Below, in pieces: positions 24,903 to 35,400 of a stretch of DNA of 64,000 nt. How positions within the stretch are numbered: the stretch's first letter is position 1; each line of letters starts with the position of its first letter. Location of the stretch: assembly GCA_019914945.1 (NCBI GenBank), contig CM034101.1, positions 18,053,188-18,117,187 on the forward strand, in the 5' to 3' direction. A program made the translations under genes and the position numbers. The DNA is from Typha latifolia (lineage: Eukaryota > Streptophyta > Magnoliopsida > Poales > Typhaceae). The notes beneath the pieces were generated by a model that saw only the letters and a program-made list of their open reading frames with translations, was not told the DNA's origin and ran no database searches.

Positions 24903-26913
24903 CGTGATATTAAGAGTAGTTGTGAGAGCTTACGGGACGACGGCGGCGTCGGCAATGGAAGAATGGGCAATGAGTAGAGCTTCGAGCTCGGCAGGTGGAA
25001 CCTGCATTCCATCAGTTGGGGGACTAAATTCTAAATTTCTTGAGGTGCTTTTTAGAAAGTGGGTAGATATTGTGATTTTGATGGTTTACCTGAAAACCCT
25101 TGAACTTGATGAGCTCCTTCACACGGTCCACTATGAACACCTCCTCGTTGTCGTCCACGTACCCAATGTCTCCAGTGTGCAGCCAACCCTCCACGTCGAT
25201 AGTCGCTGACGTGGCTTCTGGATCATTGAGATACCCTGTATGTTTTTCATTTATTTAGAGGGTTTCTTCCGTGCAATCGAATTAATTCTTTATCAATCAA
25301 TTTGATGAAGATCTAACGGTTAAGATCTTTAAGGGTAAAATAGGAATGAAAGATATTACCGGTTTAGCAGGTAATTTTTTTTAGATATATAATCTTGCAC
25401 ATTATTTTTTAACAATTATATTATCTTAATATTTTATTAAGTAAAAGACATATATATCATTAACTGAGAGTAATGTATATATATTAAAATAAGGGTATTG
25501 ATGTCTTTTATAATTAACTTGATGAAATTTTAATTACATTTTATCTTTTTAATTATTTTTTATTATTTACATATATATCTCCCATTAGTTTAAAATTGAT
25601 TTAAATTAAATTTTAATAGATAGAGATAGAGAATTATATTTAAATTAAAGTTTATCTCCAAACAATCAAATTTAAATTATTTAATATTAAATGATATCTC
25701 CTATAATTAAGGCATAATTATATTTAAGAGAGAAATCTTAACGAAAAAACGTGTAGAGCGCTTCTTCCGTACTTATCAATCACTTTGACGAAGATCTAAT
25801 GGTTAAGATCTTCAAGGGTATAATAAGAAAATTGGAAAGTTAGGCACACGTAATTAATCTTCTTAACTGATATACTCTTTTTCTTACGTAATGTGGTTTT
25901 GGAACCCAGAGTGCGGGAAACCTAGAGTGCGGGTATGAAAACTGGCTATTATAGCCGTTGGATTAAGATTATAATTTTTAAAGGTGCATTGAAGTATTTG
26001 CCTTTATTTAAATTAGTCGCTCAGAAATAAATATATAAATTACTATATATGTATATAGTAGGCCTTTGATGATGGGCCGAGGTGGCAGTACCTTTCATGA
26101 CCTGAGGTCCACGGATGCATATCTCGCCGGGAAGATTCCGGCCGAGGGAGCAGCCTGTCTCTGGATCTATGACTTTGAGCTCAGCATTGCGGACAACGGT
26201 GCCGCACGAGCCGGACTTGGCTGGGCTGGGCTGTTTTGCAAAGGCTGGGCACATCGAAAGCACTGGCCCGGCCTCCGTCATTCCATAACCCTAAAAATAA
26301 AAGATAAAACAAAAATTAATTTTATTTGCTAGTTTTTTTTATTTTTTATTTAAAAAAAACTGGTAAATGTTAATTTACTTTTGATCCATGTTTGTTGGAT
26401 CAAACAAGGTGATCGGTTGGGAATGCCACTGGCACTACAATACCTTTGTAAATTGTAATTGGGGTGGGTCTATTGATACAATGTGGCAGGTCATCTTACG
26501 GCACCACAAGTACGAGTGACAAATTAAAAATAATATAAGTTGTGATCAAAATGATGCCATGCAAAGCTACTCCACATGAGAGGCATCTCGCAAACTACTC
26601 ATTTTGTCTTCATCTATTCCTCTCACGTGGTTGGACTAAGTTGCATAGTATATCAATAATTGGCTTTACTAACTAGTAGATGAATATTTGCCTTTTGAAA
26701 TGATCTGGAGTGCTCAATCCAATGGCCTGGGAAGTCTCACAGCTAACGCCAAAAATAATGTGGGGGCAACCATATGGAGCTTCCATTTTTTTTTCTCTAC
26801 AGTCAAATTGGTACTTGGAAAGATCGTAAATTGACCAGGCCTTTCAAATTGAACTTACACATAATTTTTAAAGCTTCTTTTGGTATTATCAGTGTCTTTT
26901 TGTGAAATTTACT

Positions 26914-26951
<38 letters not shown>

Positions 26952-27988
26952 GTCACCTGTCCAAAGACGGCTTGCGGAACTCTATTCTTAAGCGCCTCCT
27001 CGAGCTCCTTCCCGAGCGGCGCCGCGCCGGATAAGACTATCCTTATAGATCCCAAGTCGTACTTCTCCACCACTGGATTCTTCGCGAGGGCCAGCACCAG
27101 CGGCGGCACCACCGCCGCCACCGTCACCTTGTACTTCTCGATCGCCGTCAGCATCGCCACGATCTCAAACTTGGGCATGATCATCACAGCCGACCCAGCC
27201 CTCAGCGAGCAAAGCAACACGGAGTTGAGCGAGAAGATATGGAATAACGGAAGAACGCAGAGCACCACGTCCTCCTTGTTTAAGTAAAGGTTGGGGTTTT
27301 CGCCGTCCACTTGCTGGGCGATGCTCGAAATCAAGCTCTTATGCGTCAAGATCACACCTTTGGGCAATCCGGTAGTCCCGGAGGAGAACGGGAGGGCTAC
27401 TGGATCACTGGGATCGATGGTGATGTCGGGGATCGAGGTCTCGTCGGCTGCCGACATTTCCCAGAAGCTGATGCAGCCCTCCGGTGGGTCGTCGATGGTG
27501 ACTACCTTGAATCCTTCGGATAATTTCGCGAGCTTACCGACGTAGGGGGAGACGGTTATCGCCACCTTGGCGCCGGAGACCTTGAATTGCTTCTGGATTT
27601 CAGCGGGGGTACAGAAAGGATTGGCGGCGGTGGTCATGGCCCCGAGGAAGGAGGCGCCCATGAAGGCAAAGACGTACTCGGGGCAGTTGTGCAGGAGGAG
27701 CATGACGCAGTCGCCATGGCCGATGCCGAGATTGGAGAGGAAAGCTGCAGTCTTGCGGCAGAGGAGGTGGGTCTCCGAGAAGGTATAGATTTTGTCCGTG
27801 GCGGATGAGATGAGGCAGGGGGAGTCGGCGAATTGGGACATGTTCTCAAAGCAGTAGGTGTGGAGAGGGAGGTGGTTCGCTAGGGGAATATCAGGGAGTT
27901 TGGAACGGAAGATGGTCTCCACCGACGGCGCTTCATGGATTTGGGTTGGGATTTGGGATTGGGCTTCAGGGGCAGCAATAGTGATCAT
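24491..27988 (-). CDS. 4CL: 4-coumarate:CoA ligase
   Basis: 4CL activates 4-coumarate and related cinnamates to CoA thioesters via an acyl-AMP, feeding lignin and flavonoid synthesis in the cytosol. Minus-strand exons are 27988-26957, 26290-26092, 25235-25090, 25001-24934, 24798-24696 and 24604-24491, giving 553 aa with all phases consistent. The ATP/AMP-binding box [12 protein letters not shown] is at about 202-212, YGMTE at 346-350 and box II GEICIRG at 399-405. The hinge and C-terminal lid hold [20 protein letters not shown] and the catalytic-lysine motif [14 protein letters not shown]. The start [10 protein letters not shown] is the first ATG after a CT-rich leader. Intron 1 carries a GA/CT run beside its donor (26921-26950), intron 2 a long direct repeat, and introns 4 and 5 AT runs (24855-24901, 24654-24685). 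AC elements upstream point to MYB control. Phenylpropanoid class I or II is not resolved. Confidence 0.96.
25257..25826. repeat. Direct repeat pair flanking an AT-rich insert in 4CL intron 2
   Basis: About 75-85 bp at 25257-25342 recur at 25753-25826. Shared blocks include CTTCCGT, TATCAATCA, GAAGATCTAA, GGTTAAGATCTT and AAGGGTA. Roughly 410 bp of AT-rich DNA lies between them. It could be terminal direct repeats of a small non-autonomous element or an old segmental duplication. Confidence 0.65.
26921..26950. repeat. (GA)n microsatellite beside the 4CL intron 1 donor
   Basis: About 15 GA units (CT on the coding strand) start a few bases inside intron 1. Confidence 0.9.
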
Positions 27989-27999
27989 GGTTAAAGATT

Positions 28000-28002
<3 letters not shown>

Positions 28003-28031
<29 letters not shown>
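28003..28031. repeat. (AG)n run in the 4CL leader
   Basis: About 14 AG units (CT on the mRNA) end only about 14 nt upstream of the 4CL start codon. Confidence 0.9.
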
Positions 28032-28033
<2 letters not shown>

Positions 28034-28427
28034 CAGAGAAGAAATAAAACAGAGTGTACGGTGGAGAAGACACACAAAATGGAATCTTTAAGACAGAGGA
28101 AGGCAAAAGACGAGACCTTGCTTCGATCCCTACAATGGACTTTGATATGGGCAAGCTGAGATAAACAATACCAATGGAGAAGGATAGGTGAGCTCGTGAT
28201 GAATATATAAATTTTGGGACAAAAAGGGCTAACCAAGAAAGCAAATTCAAGACAAGTAATAGTCCTGTACCTCGAAAAGGCACCAATAGTATTTAAGGTA
28301 AATTTAGCGGCCCAATGGAGTAATTAGAAGATCAAATCTCGAGATCGAGAGAGAGTAGGTAGAGAGGAAATACTGAGGAGGAGAGGGGAAGAAGAGAGTA
28401 GCTTAAATATAGAGGGGGAGAAGGGGG

Positions 28428-28598
28428 GTTAGGTAGGGGGATGTGAATGTGATACACTTTCTTGTGGGGGAAGGGGGAGTTAGGTAGGACACCCACCTCA
28501 CCTTCAATAAAACCTCCCAATTTTTTTTTTTTTTTTTGTTGTTGTTTCCTTCCGCTGCCTCTTCCCACATTTCTCGGTAACTACGCCCACTACCTAAC
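28428..28598 (-). promoter_or_regulatory. Cluster of AC elements in the 4CL promoter
   Basis: ACCTAAC (AC-III type) occurs on the minus strand at 28428-28434 and 28479-28485, each preceded by CCT as CCTACCTAAC, and on the plus strand at 28592-28598. AC elements are bound by R2R3-MYB lignin regulators in known phenylpropanoid genes. They lie about 440-610 bp upstream of the 4CL start. Confidence 0.6.
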
Positions 28599-29633
28599 TC
28601 TCGTTCTTCCTTCAACCATTGAGAAAATAACTAGGGAGAACAAAAGAAAATCTCTCCATCTATGTCGTTCATATATATATATATATATATATCCTTTTTC
28701 AGGACACTTGGCTGGTGAAACAGTTAAAAAGACTTTAATTCCTTTTTTCTGACTTTTAAACTGTCGGGATAATTTTGGTTACGGGTAAATAAAAAATAAA
28801 ATTAAAAAACTCTTCAGAAGATTCTTACCCTGACCTATTCAGTTGTATAGATCTCTTTAGTTGCCGCCATTAAATTTGGCCGCCAGATCACTATTCGTCA
28901 CAGTAGCCCACCAGCAAAGGCTATGCCGACGTGGTACAAAGCACTACCATGGCAAATTGTGGAGACCAGTCCTTTAACTCGGGCAATCGATCTCACGTGT
29001 TAGCTGTTTAAGTTTCCGCCATGCATGTACGTGGCATATTACGGGTGGTATTCAACAAACAACATATGGATCAGGTTCGGAATCGAGACATTAATTAATT
29101 GAAGCTGCTGGTTAAATTTAGATTGGGCTAAGACTCCAAACTAGCTACTACTAGTAAATGAGCTCCTAACTCCTTTTAAAGGAGGCTTGGTAAAGTATAA
29201 GAATGTTGGAACTGGATCTATCTCGGTCGTCCAGGGTGGACGAAACTGACCCAGGAAAATGAATGAATTAGTTTTTACCATATATATGATCTATTCCGTT
29301 CCCGTGCAGCTAATCCTGTTATCGACTCCAGGAGACCTGAGAGGAACAAATCATCTGCAAACCCCGACTGCTTGAATTTCCTGCATTCATGTTTTTGAAT
29401 CAATAACTAGCTGCCAAGTATCGCGTATGCAGGAAATGCATGCATCCACGGGTTTCAGAGTCTGCTCCCCGGTCCTAACTAAACCCCGCCATTTGTGACA
29501 CCGCCACCACCTTCTTCCCGAAATAGCCATCTCCGATACCTACTTCTCAAACGGATTACCCTATTTTATATCTTCTCTCGGAACTATCGCTGTGCCTATC
29601 CATATCCTTGGTAGATCTCCTGTTCATGAATGC

Positions 29634-30161
29634 ATGGCTTGTAATCTTGCTCTCTTTCCACTGAAGAGAGAGAAGCAGGCTTCTGGGTTCTTCCCTTCGT
29701 CGATGCGCGACGGCATCGCCGGCGTCGCCTGCCGCGAGATGTTCAACAAGGAATTGACCCCTAGCGACGTCGGGAAGCTCAACAGGCTGGTGATACCGAA
29801 GCGGCACGCGATGCGGTACTTTCCGAAGGTGGCGGCCGCCGCGTCGAGGGAGTTCTTGGTCGAGATCAGGGACCGAGACGGCCGCGCGTGGAGCTTCCGG
29901 TGCTGCTACTGGAAGAGCAGCCAGAGCTACGTCTTCACCAAGGGGTGGAATAAGTTCGTCAAGGAGAAAGGCTTGCAGGCCAAGGACGTAGTTAGATTCT
30001 ACCAGTTCGAGGAGATGGAGGGTGTCGGAAGGAGGCAGTACTACTTGGTCGACGTCCTGAGGCGGCGCAGCGTCAAGAAGGAGGAGGTGATGGCTAGAAT
30101 GGTGGAGGAGGGAGGGCAGGAGAAGGAGGAGGTTAAGTTGTTTGGTGTTGTCATTGGCTAA
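29634..30161 (+). CDS. RAV/NGATHA-type B3 DNA-binding protein without AP2
   Basis: This is a nuclear B3 transcription factor encoded by one GC-rich exon (175 aa). The first ATG, at 29634, is chosen; the open frame extends 14 codons upstream without another ATG. The B3 domain spans about 34-145 (TPSDVGKLNRLVIPKRHA, WSFRCCYWKSSQSYVFTKGW, VVRFYQF). TPSDVGKLNRLVIPK places it in the RAV/NGATHA branch, but no AP2 domain precedes it. The C-terminus has KLFGV at 168-172, a variant of the RLFGV repression motif of RAV and NGATHA proteins, which suggests a repressor. The surrounding DNA is AT-rich with AT runs just downstream (30206-30222, 30301-30322). A short diverged RAV/NGA paralogue is the best reading. 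Confidence 0.85.
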   Translation: MACNLALFPLKREKQASGFFPSSMRDGIAGVACREMFNKELTPSDVGKLNRLVIPKRHAMRYFPKVAAAASREFLVEIRDRDGRAWSFRCCYWKSSQSYVFTKGWNKFVKEKGLQAKDVVRFYQFEEMEGVGRRQYYLVDVLRRRSVKKEEVMARMVEEGGQEKEEVKLFGVVIG

Positions 30162-32175
30162 TCTACCTACGTACGTAGATATAAGATTTGTAGATGAAAG
30201 ATCTATATATATATATATATACATATCTATATATATTTATATGTACTATTCTGGGTGCATGTTGTTGCATGTGACCTGGTGACTTTCGATTGAGAAAGGC
30301 ATATATATATATATATATATATGTTCGCCAAATATTCCATCGGACGAATCCGTTCCATACTTTGATTCTTGCCATTGTGTCATGATTAATTAGTCGCTGT
30401 TCTAACTTCGGATTTATACGTATAGCTGGCAAATCAAATGAAAGACAAGTGACAGAGGAAAAGTTGATTAGTGTTAGTTGCTCCCATTGAGTAGTAGGGT
30501 CTGTTAGCTTCTCCTTTTCTTAGGTTAATAACCTACTAGTCCAAGGATTAAAAGAGTGAAAAGAGAATAATACTACTCACGTTTAACATGCAGCAGCCCA
30601 ACAGAAGTGATCCACCTATTGCACTGTTTGTTTGGAAATTTAATGATGCTTCTGTTAAACTTGTTTCAGTGGAATTTAAACATGCATGTATTATTTGACC
30701 ATTATTTAATCGATTTATTTATTTATTTATTTATTTTGGATTAAATGCTTGTATTTGCCTCTTCCTCTTATCCAAAAGCAACACTAGCTAATTGGTTTTT
30801 CTCCCTCTAATATTTCTTGTTCTCTGCTCTGTATTTGTTTTGTGCTTTGTATTATAATGGAAACTCAAAGGTACAAAGTTGTAACAAGAAGCAGACGGGA
30901 TGATAATTTTTCTTCTCTCTTTTCTCATGCTCATGCATGGAGACTGGAGAGTGTAACACTAAATTAAACCGTCACCAGGGAATTAAAAAGAAAACAAAAT
31001 CTGGCACTGAACAGTAAGCTGCACGTGCGGGGCACGTGCCTCACTACCCCCATCTTTCTTCCCTCCTCTCTTTTCTCCCTATTCTCTCCCGCAATTGCCT
31101 CCCGCAATTGCCGCCATATCCCCTTCTTCCTCTCGCCGCGCCGGAGAATCGCCAAAGGACGCTGACTCTGTGGCTCAGCTCATCGGAGCCTCCTCTTCAA
31201 CAAGGTATGATTAATTTCAATTTAATTAAATATCTATTGCTTTTTCACCTATGCCTTCCTCCTCTTGATTTCACCGGAAATTCGGTCAGTTGGTGGCCTC
31301 GTGCCTCCCTGCGCCCGTCCCAAATGATTCCCCTCGTCTCCTTTTTTCAGTGATACCCTTTGTGGGTTGTTCGTCCCCCGGTGGAGACTACATATGGTAG
31401 CCTCCCATCATTGGCCCACACTGTTGCCCGAGCTACGAGAGCCCACAAAGGGCATTCCTTTATTAATATATGTAGTTTACGAAGCATAGGCATATAATAA
31501 TGTTATATTGCTATAACTCTATGTGAGCCGGAGATAAATTAGTTGATAGTTAGAATGATACATATTATATATTCCTTTATTAATATATGTATTTAATATA
31601 TGTGAACTATAAATATGAGCATGTTGTATAGACATATTATTGTGATCATGTTGGCATACATATATATTATGTGACATCTTTATTTATACTATTTTTAGAT
31701 TGTAAAAATGTATACTTGGTGAGTTTTATGCTCGCTACTTTTTGATAGAATTTTTTTGAGATTAATAGATGACCTTGAGTTCGTGGAGGAGCTAACGAAG
31801 ATTTGTTAATAGCCTCTTTATTTATCGTATTGTTGTAAAATAAGTTAGATGAATTATAGCCTATATACCGATATTTATTATGTTGAGGTGTATAGATATA
31901 TATTTTGAGACTTGATATGATATGTGATATTTTTAGACTTCTTTTCAATTATATTATTTGTAAAAATATTGGGTTTTTGTCTTGTACATTGTGTAGAAAT
32001 ATTTCTACGATCAACAAATAATGTAAAAATCACATAAGACGTATATTTGGTGGTGGGTGTTTTAATTAGACCCGTGTGACATAGTGTTATTATTTGATTA
32101 GGATAATAGAATACTATTTTTTTCCATTTAAATATAGTTAACATTATTTTGTTGCCGGTTACCTCTCTAATCATG

Positions 32176-32215
<40 letters not shown>

Positions 32216-32461
32216 TGACTAGTCAAGTCAAGGAGGAATTCTATAATCTACTCTGTCTACCAAATTGATGTAATGGGCCTAATTGTTACAGGTAATGACC
32301 CAGTAACCTTATTAGGCTGGATCTATGTCACTAACGGGTCGGGCCTTCAGTTGAGGCCGATAGATATATTTTCTTGCTCTTCGTTCTTCTTCTTCTTCTT
32401 CTTTTTCTTCTTCTTGAGTCTCCAGATTTGGTTGAAGGTTTTGAGGTGTGGGGAAAGAGCA
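30162..32461. other. B3/PMK intergenic region
   Basis: This holds the B3 3' flank with AT runs, a TTTA run (about 30713-30736) and the leader-like GC-rich stretch 31021-31203. An 11-bp inverted repeat (31356-31366 with 31442-31452) and a 21-bp direct repeat (about 31453 and 31571) follow. An AT run at about 32180-32213 and the PMK promoter/leader with a TTC run (about 32378-32415) complete it. No protein gene was recognised with confidence. Confidence 0.55.
31021..31203 (+). other. Possible non-coding first exon or promoter remnant
   Basis: Two CACGTG G-boxes (31022-31027 and 31033-31038) precede a pyrimidine-rich stretch, a 13-bp tandem repeat (CCCGCAATTGCC twice) and a good donor (CAACAAG then GTATGATT at 31204). 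This looks like a plant 5' leader exon, but no matching coding exon was found. It could belong to PMK as an alternative leader or be a decayed gene start. Confidence 0.35.
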
Positions 32462-35400
32462 ATGGAAGTGTGAGTACTTCAATTTATTTCTTACTTTACT
32501 GCTATTTTTACTTGGATTTTGATCTGTTTTTAGAATCCATTGCTTGCAATCATCTTGTTTGTTTCTTCCTTTTTTTTCGATCAGAGTTGCTTCGGCTCCC
32601 GGGAAGGTTCTGATCACTGGTGGGTACCTCATCTTGGAGCGACCAAATGCGGGGATCGTTCTCAGCACAACCGCGCGCTTTTATGCGATCGTGAGGCCGC
32701 TCTACGAAGAAATCAAGCCCGAGAGCTGGGCCTGGGTGAGCGATTCTTTCTCATATTACCGTAGATTCACCTCGAATTCACATGCCATAGATTGGCAATG
32801 AAGGGGAAAATAGGATAAACTACTCATTATGCAGGTGTCTAGATGTATGCCAAGTTGCCAACTGATGTAATATGAACTATATTGTGCAAACTAGAATCAG
32901 AAATTCTTGATTGATACATGGTAATCTTTGTCTTGTTAGATGCTTATGCGTAGTGGTATTGCATATTATAAAGGCGACCTTTTTCTTCTCGATGACTTTG
33001 CCCCCTTACTTATTCATTCACCTTTTAGGCATGGGCAGACGTAAAAGTATCATCCCCTCAACTTTCTAGACAATCCACCTACAAGCTGTCACTAAAGAAC
33101 TCAAGCCTCCAGCCCACTTCATCAAGGCAAGTTCTTTAATATACATGACACTGATTATGTTCTTTTTAGTTTAGACATCCTTTAAATATTGCCTTTTTAT
33201 GTTTATAGTTAATTTGACGAAGAATTGAGCTCTAAAAGGTTTAAATCCTTAATCTGAGGGAAAGGTCCGCTTTTCCTTTGGGAAAGCTTGAAGTCTTGAC
33301 TTCAGGGTTATCTGAATAATTAACGGCAGGGTGGATTAACCCATAGGTGGTTATGAGAAGCAATTGAACCTTCTTAGCATTTAAGATTATATCAATGATT
33401 TGTTTCGTTAAGTGCTGAGATGCCGTGAAGCCTGTCTGCTCTTCAAGTAGATCAAGTGGCATAGTTCCTGTGACATTTTAATTGTCTCAAGATTTCAGGG
33501 AGTCAACAAACCCTTTTGTGGAACAAGCAGTGCAATATGCTGTAGCAGCTTCTAAAGAAATTCTCAGTGACAAGGAGAAGAAAGAGGCAATAGATAAACT
33601 ACTTTTGAAAGGTAATATAAATTTTTTTGCTACTTTTCTCTTCTCTATTCACTCAATACTGACTATGCCTTTGACTATGATCCTGTTAAATGTAATATCC
33701 GCCCTATCACCCTGCATCTAAGTTTTGAATGATTTAACCATGCAGGTCTGGATATTACAATCTTAGGTTGCAATGATTTCTATTCTTATCGAAATCAGGT
33801 ATCTTACTATCTTTCTTCAAAGCTGTAGCTCCTGCTATATCCCTATGCTTCATAAACTGTCTTAAGCATTTCTCACTAAGGTTTCTTTCTGTCATTGCAT
33901 TTTCTGCATCTTTTTACATATCTTAATTTCAGATTGAAGCACGAGGGCTACCTCTGAGTTCTGATGTATTGGCTTCTCTTCCACCCTTTTCCTCAATCAC
34001 TTTTAACTCGGAGGCCTCCAATGGAATGATGCCTGGAGAGAGATGTAAACCTGAAGTCGCCAAAACTGGACTTGGCTCATCAGCTGCAATGACCACATCA
34101 GTGGTTGCAGCTCTACTTCAGTACCTTGGAGTTGTTAATCTCCCATTTTCTGGAAAAGTTTTATCTGATGGTAAGGCAGCTGATGCTGATCTAGATTTGG
34201 TACATGTTATTGCTCAAAGTGCTCATTGTTTAGCTCAAGGAAAGATTGGCAGTGGTTTCGATGTCAGTTCTGCTGTCTACGGCAGCCAACGTTACATTAG
34301 GTTTTCTCCAGAAGTTCTCTCTTCAGCTCAGGTTTCTTCTTCTTGCGCCATCTCTTTCCATTACATGTTATATGGATATAATGCCATCTCTTGCGCCATC
34401 TCTTTTCTACTTTTCCTACGCATTATTTTGATGCTTGTATAATAGTATATCCAAGGGGGTGCTCCTTTAATTTCAAATATATTCGTTAAGGTTTTGTTTG
34501 CTTTGAGTTTAAGGACCTCTACTGAACTAGTTCAAGAACCCCTAAATTGGTTCGGTAATCAAATATTTTTTTATCTTTATCATATTTAATTAAATTTACT
34601 TTTCAAAAAATTAAGACTAAGAAATAAGACTAACTAATTAATTCGGGGCTTAACCTCAAACGAAACAATGCCTAATTATCTTTGGTAAAGAAATTGCTTC
34701 TTTCTACGCTGCTAGACTCTTTAAAAAGAATTCGAATTAGGTTAAAGATTAAGTGGCATTTATATTCTTCTCAGCAGAACTTGATAAGTTTCGTTTATTC
34801 ATGTAGCTGGCATTCTCTCATTCAGGTCTGTGATTTGCCAAAGTTAGATGATATTTCAATAGACAAGCACATTGACGAAGTATCTATTGATGCCCTAAGC
34901 TGCCAACAGTAATACCCATTGATTTCATCCTGAGTTATAGACTTGTAACTAGATACAACTGGAAAACATCTACTTATATTGATTTTTCACCACAATTGAG
35001 TCGTTGATGCAAACATAAAATGATTATATATGGAACAATAAATGGATATCAACATCTTGTGTACGTTTGATAGAGGATGTGTCTAATATGATTTACCATA
35101 TCTGTTTTGCAAACCAAGAATCTTGGATTTGGATTATTTTATGATGAGCTCATTTACAGTAGGATGACTTTGTTAGCTTCTAAACCGTAGCTCGAGAACC
35201 TTCTATTTTTGGTAAAAATTATGACATTGTTTGTTTCTATAGGTTAGGGTTGGAAAGCGCTCTCAAGATGCAGCCGTTGATATTCTTAAAGAGAAGTGGG
35301 ATCATGAGAAGCTTCAATTTTCTTTGCCTCCACTGCTGACCCTTGTGAGTTTGTTAACTTCTCAGTACAGGAAGTATTAACAATTTAGTTAATTTGGTAT

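Larger units (their letters stand above)
27989..29633. other. Divergent 4CL / B3 promoter region
   Basis: The minus-strand 4CL and plus-strand B3 genes share this upstream region. It holds the 4CL leader with a CT run, a possible TATA box for 4CL (28202-28211), three AC elements (28428-28598) and an AT run (28671-28692). No other gene was recognised. Confidence 0.6.

Noticed and set aside
24336..25012. Tyr-Ile repeat frames
   Set aside because: They are translations of AT dinucleotide runs in 4CL introns. The same applies to similar frames near 10181, 28462 and 30163.
27291..27808. Several frames antisense to 4CL exon 1
   Set aside because: They are shadows caused by the GC-rich codon bias of the real exon.
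31036..31353. 105-codon plus-strand frame as a gene
   Set aside because: It has low-complexity Pro/Leu composition, crosses a good donor site at 31203 and resembles no family I know.
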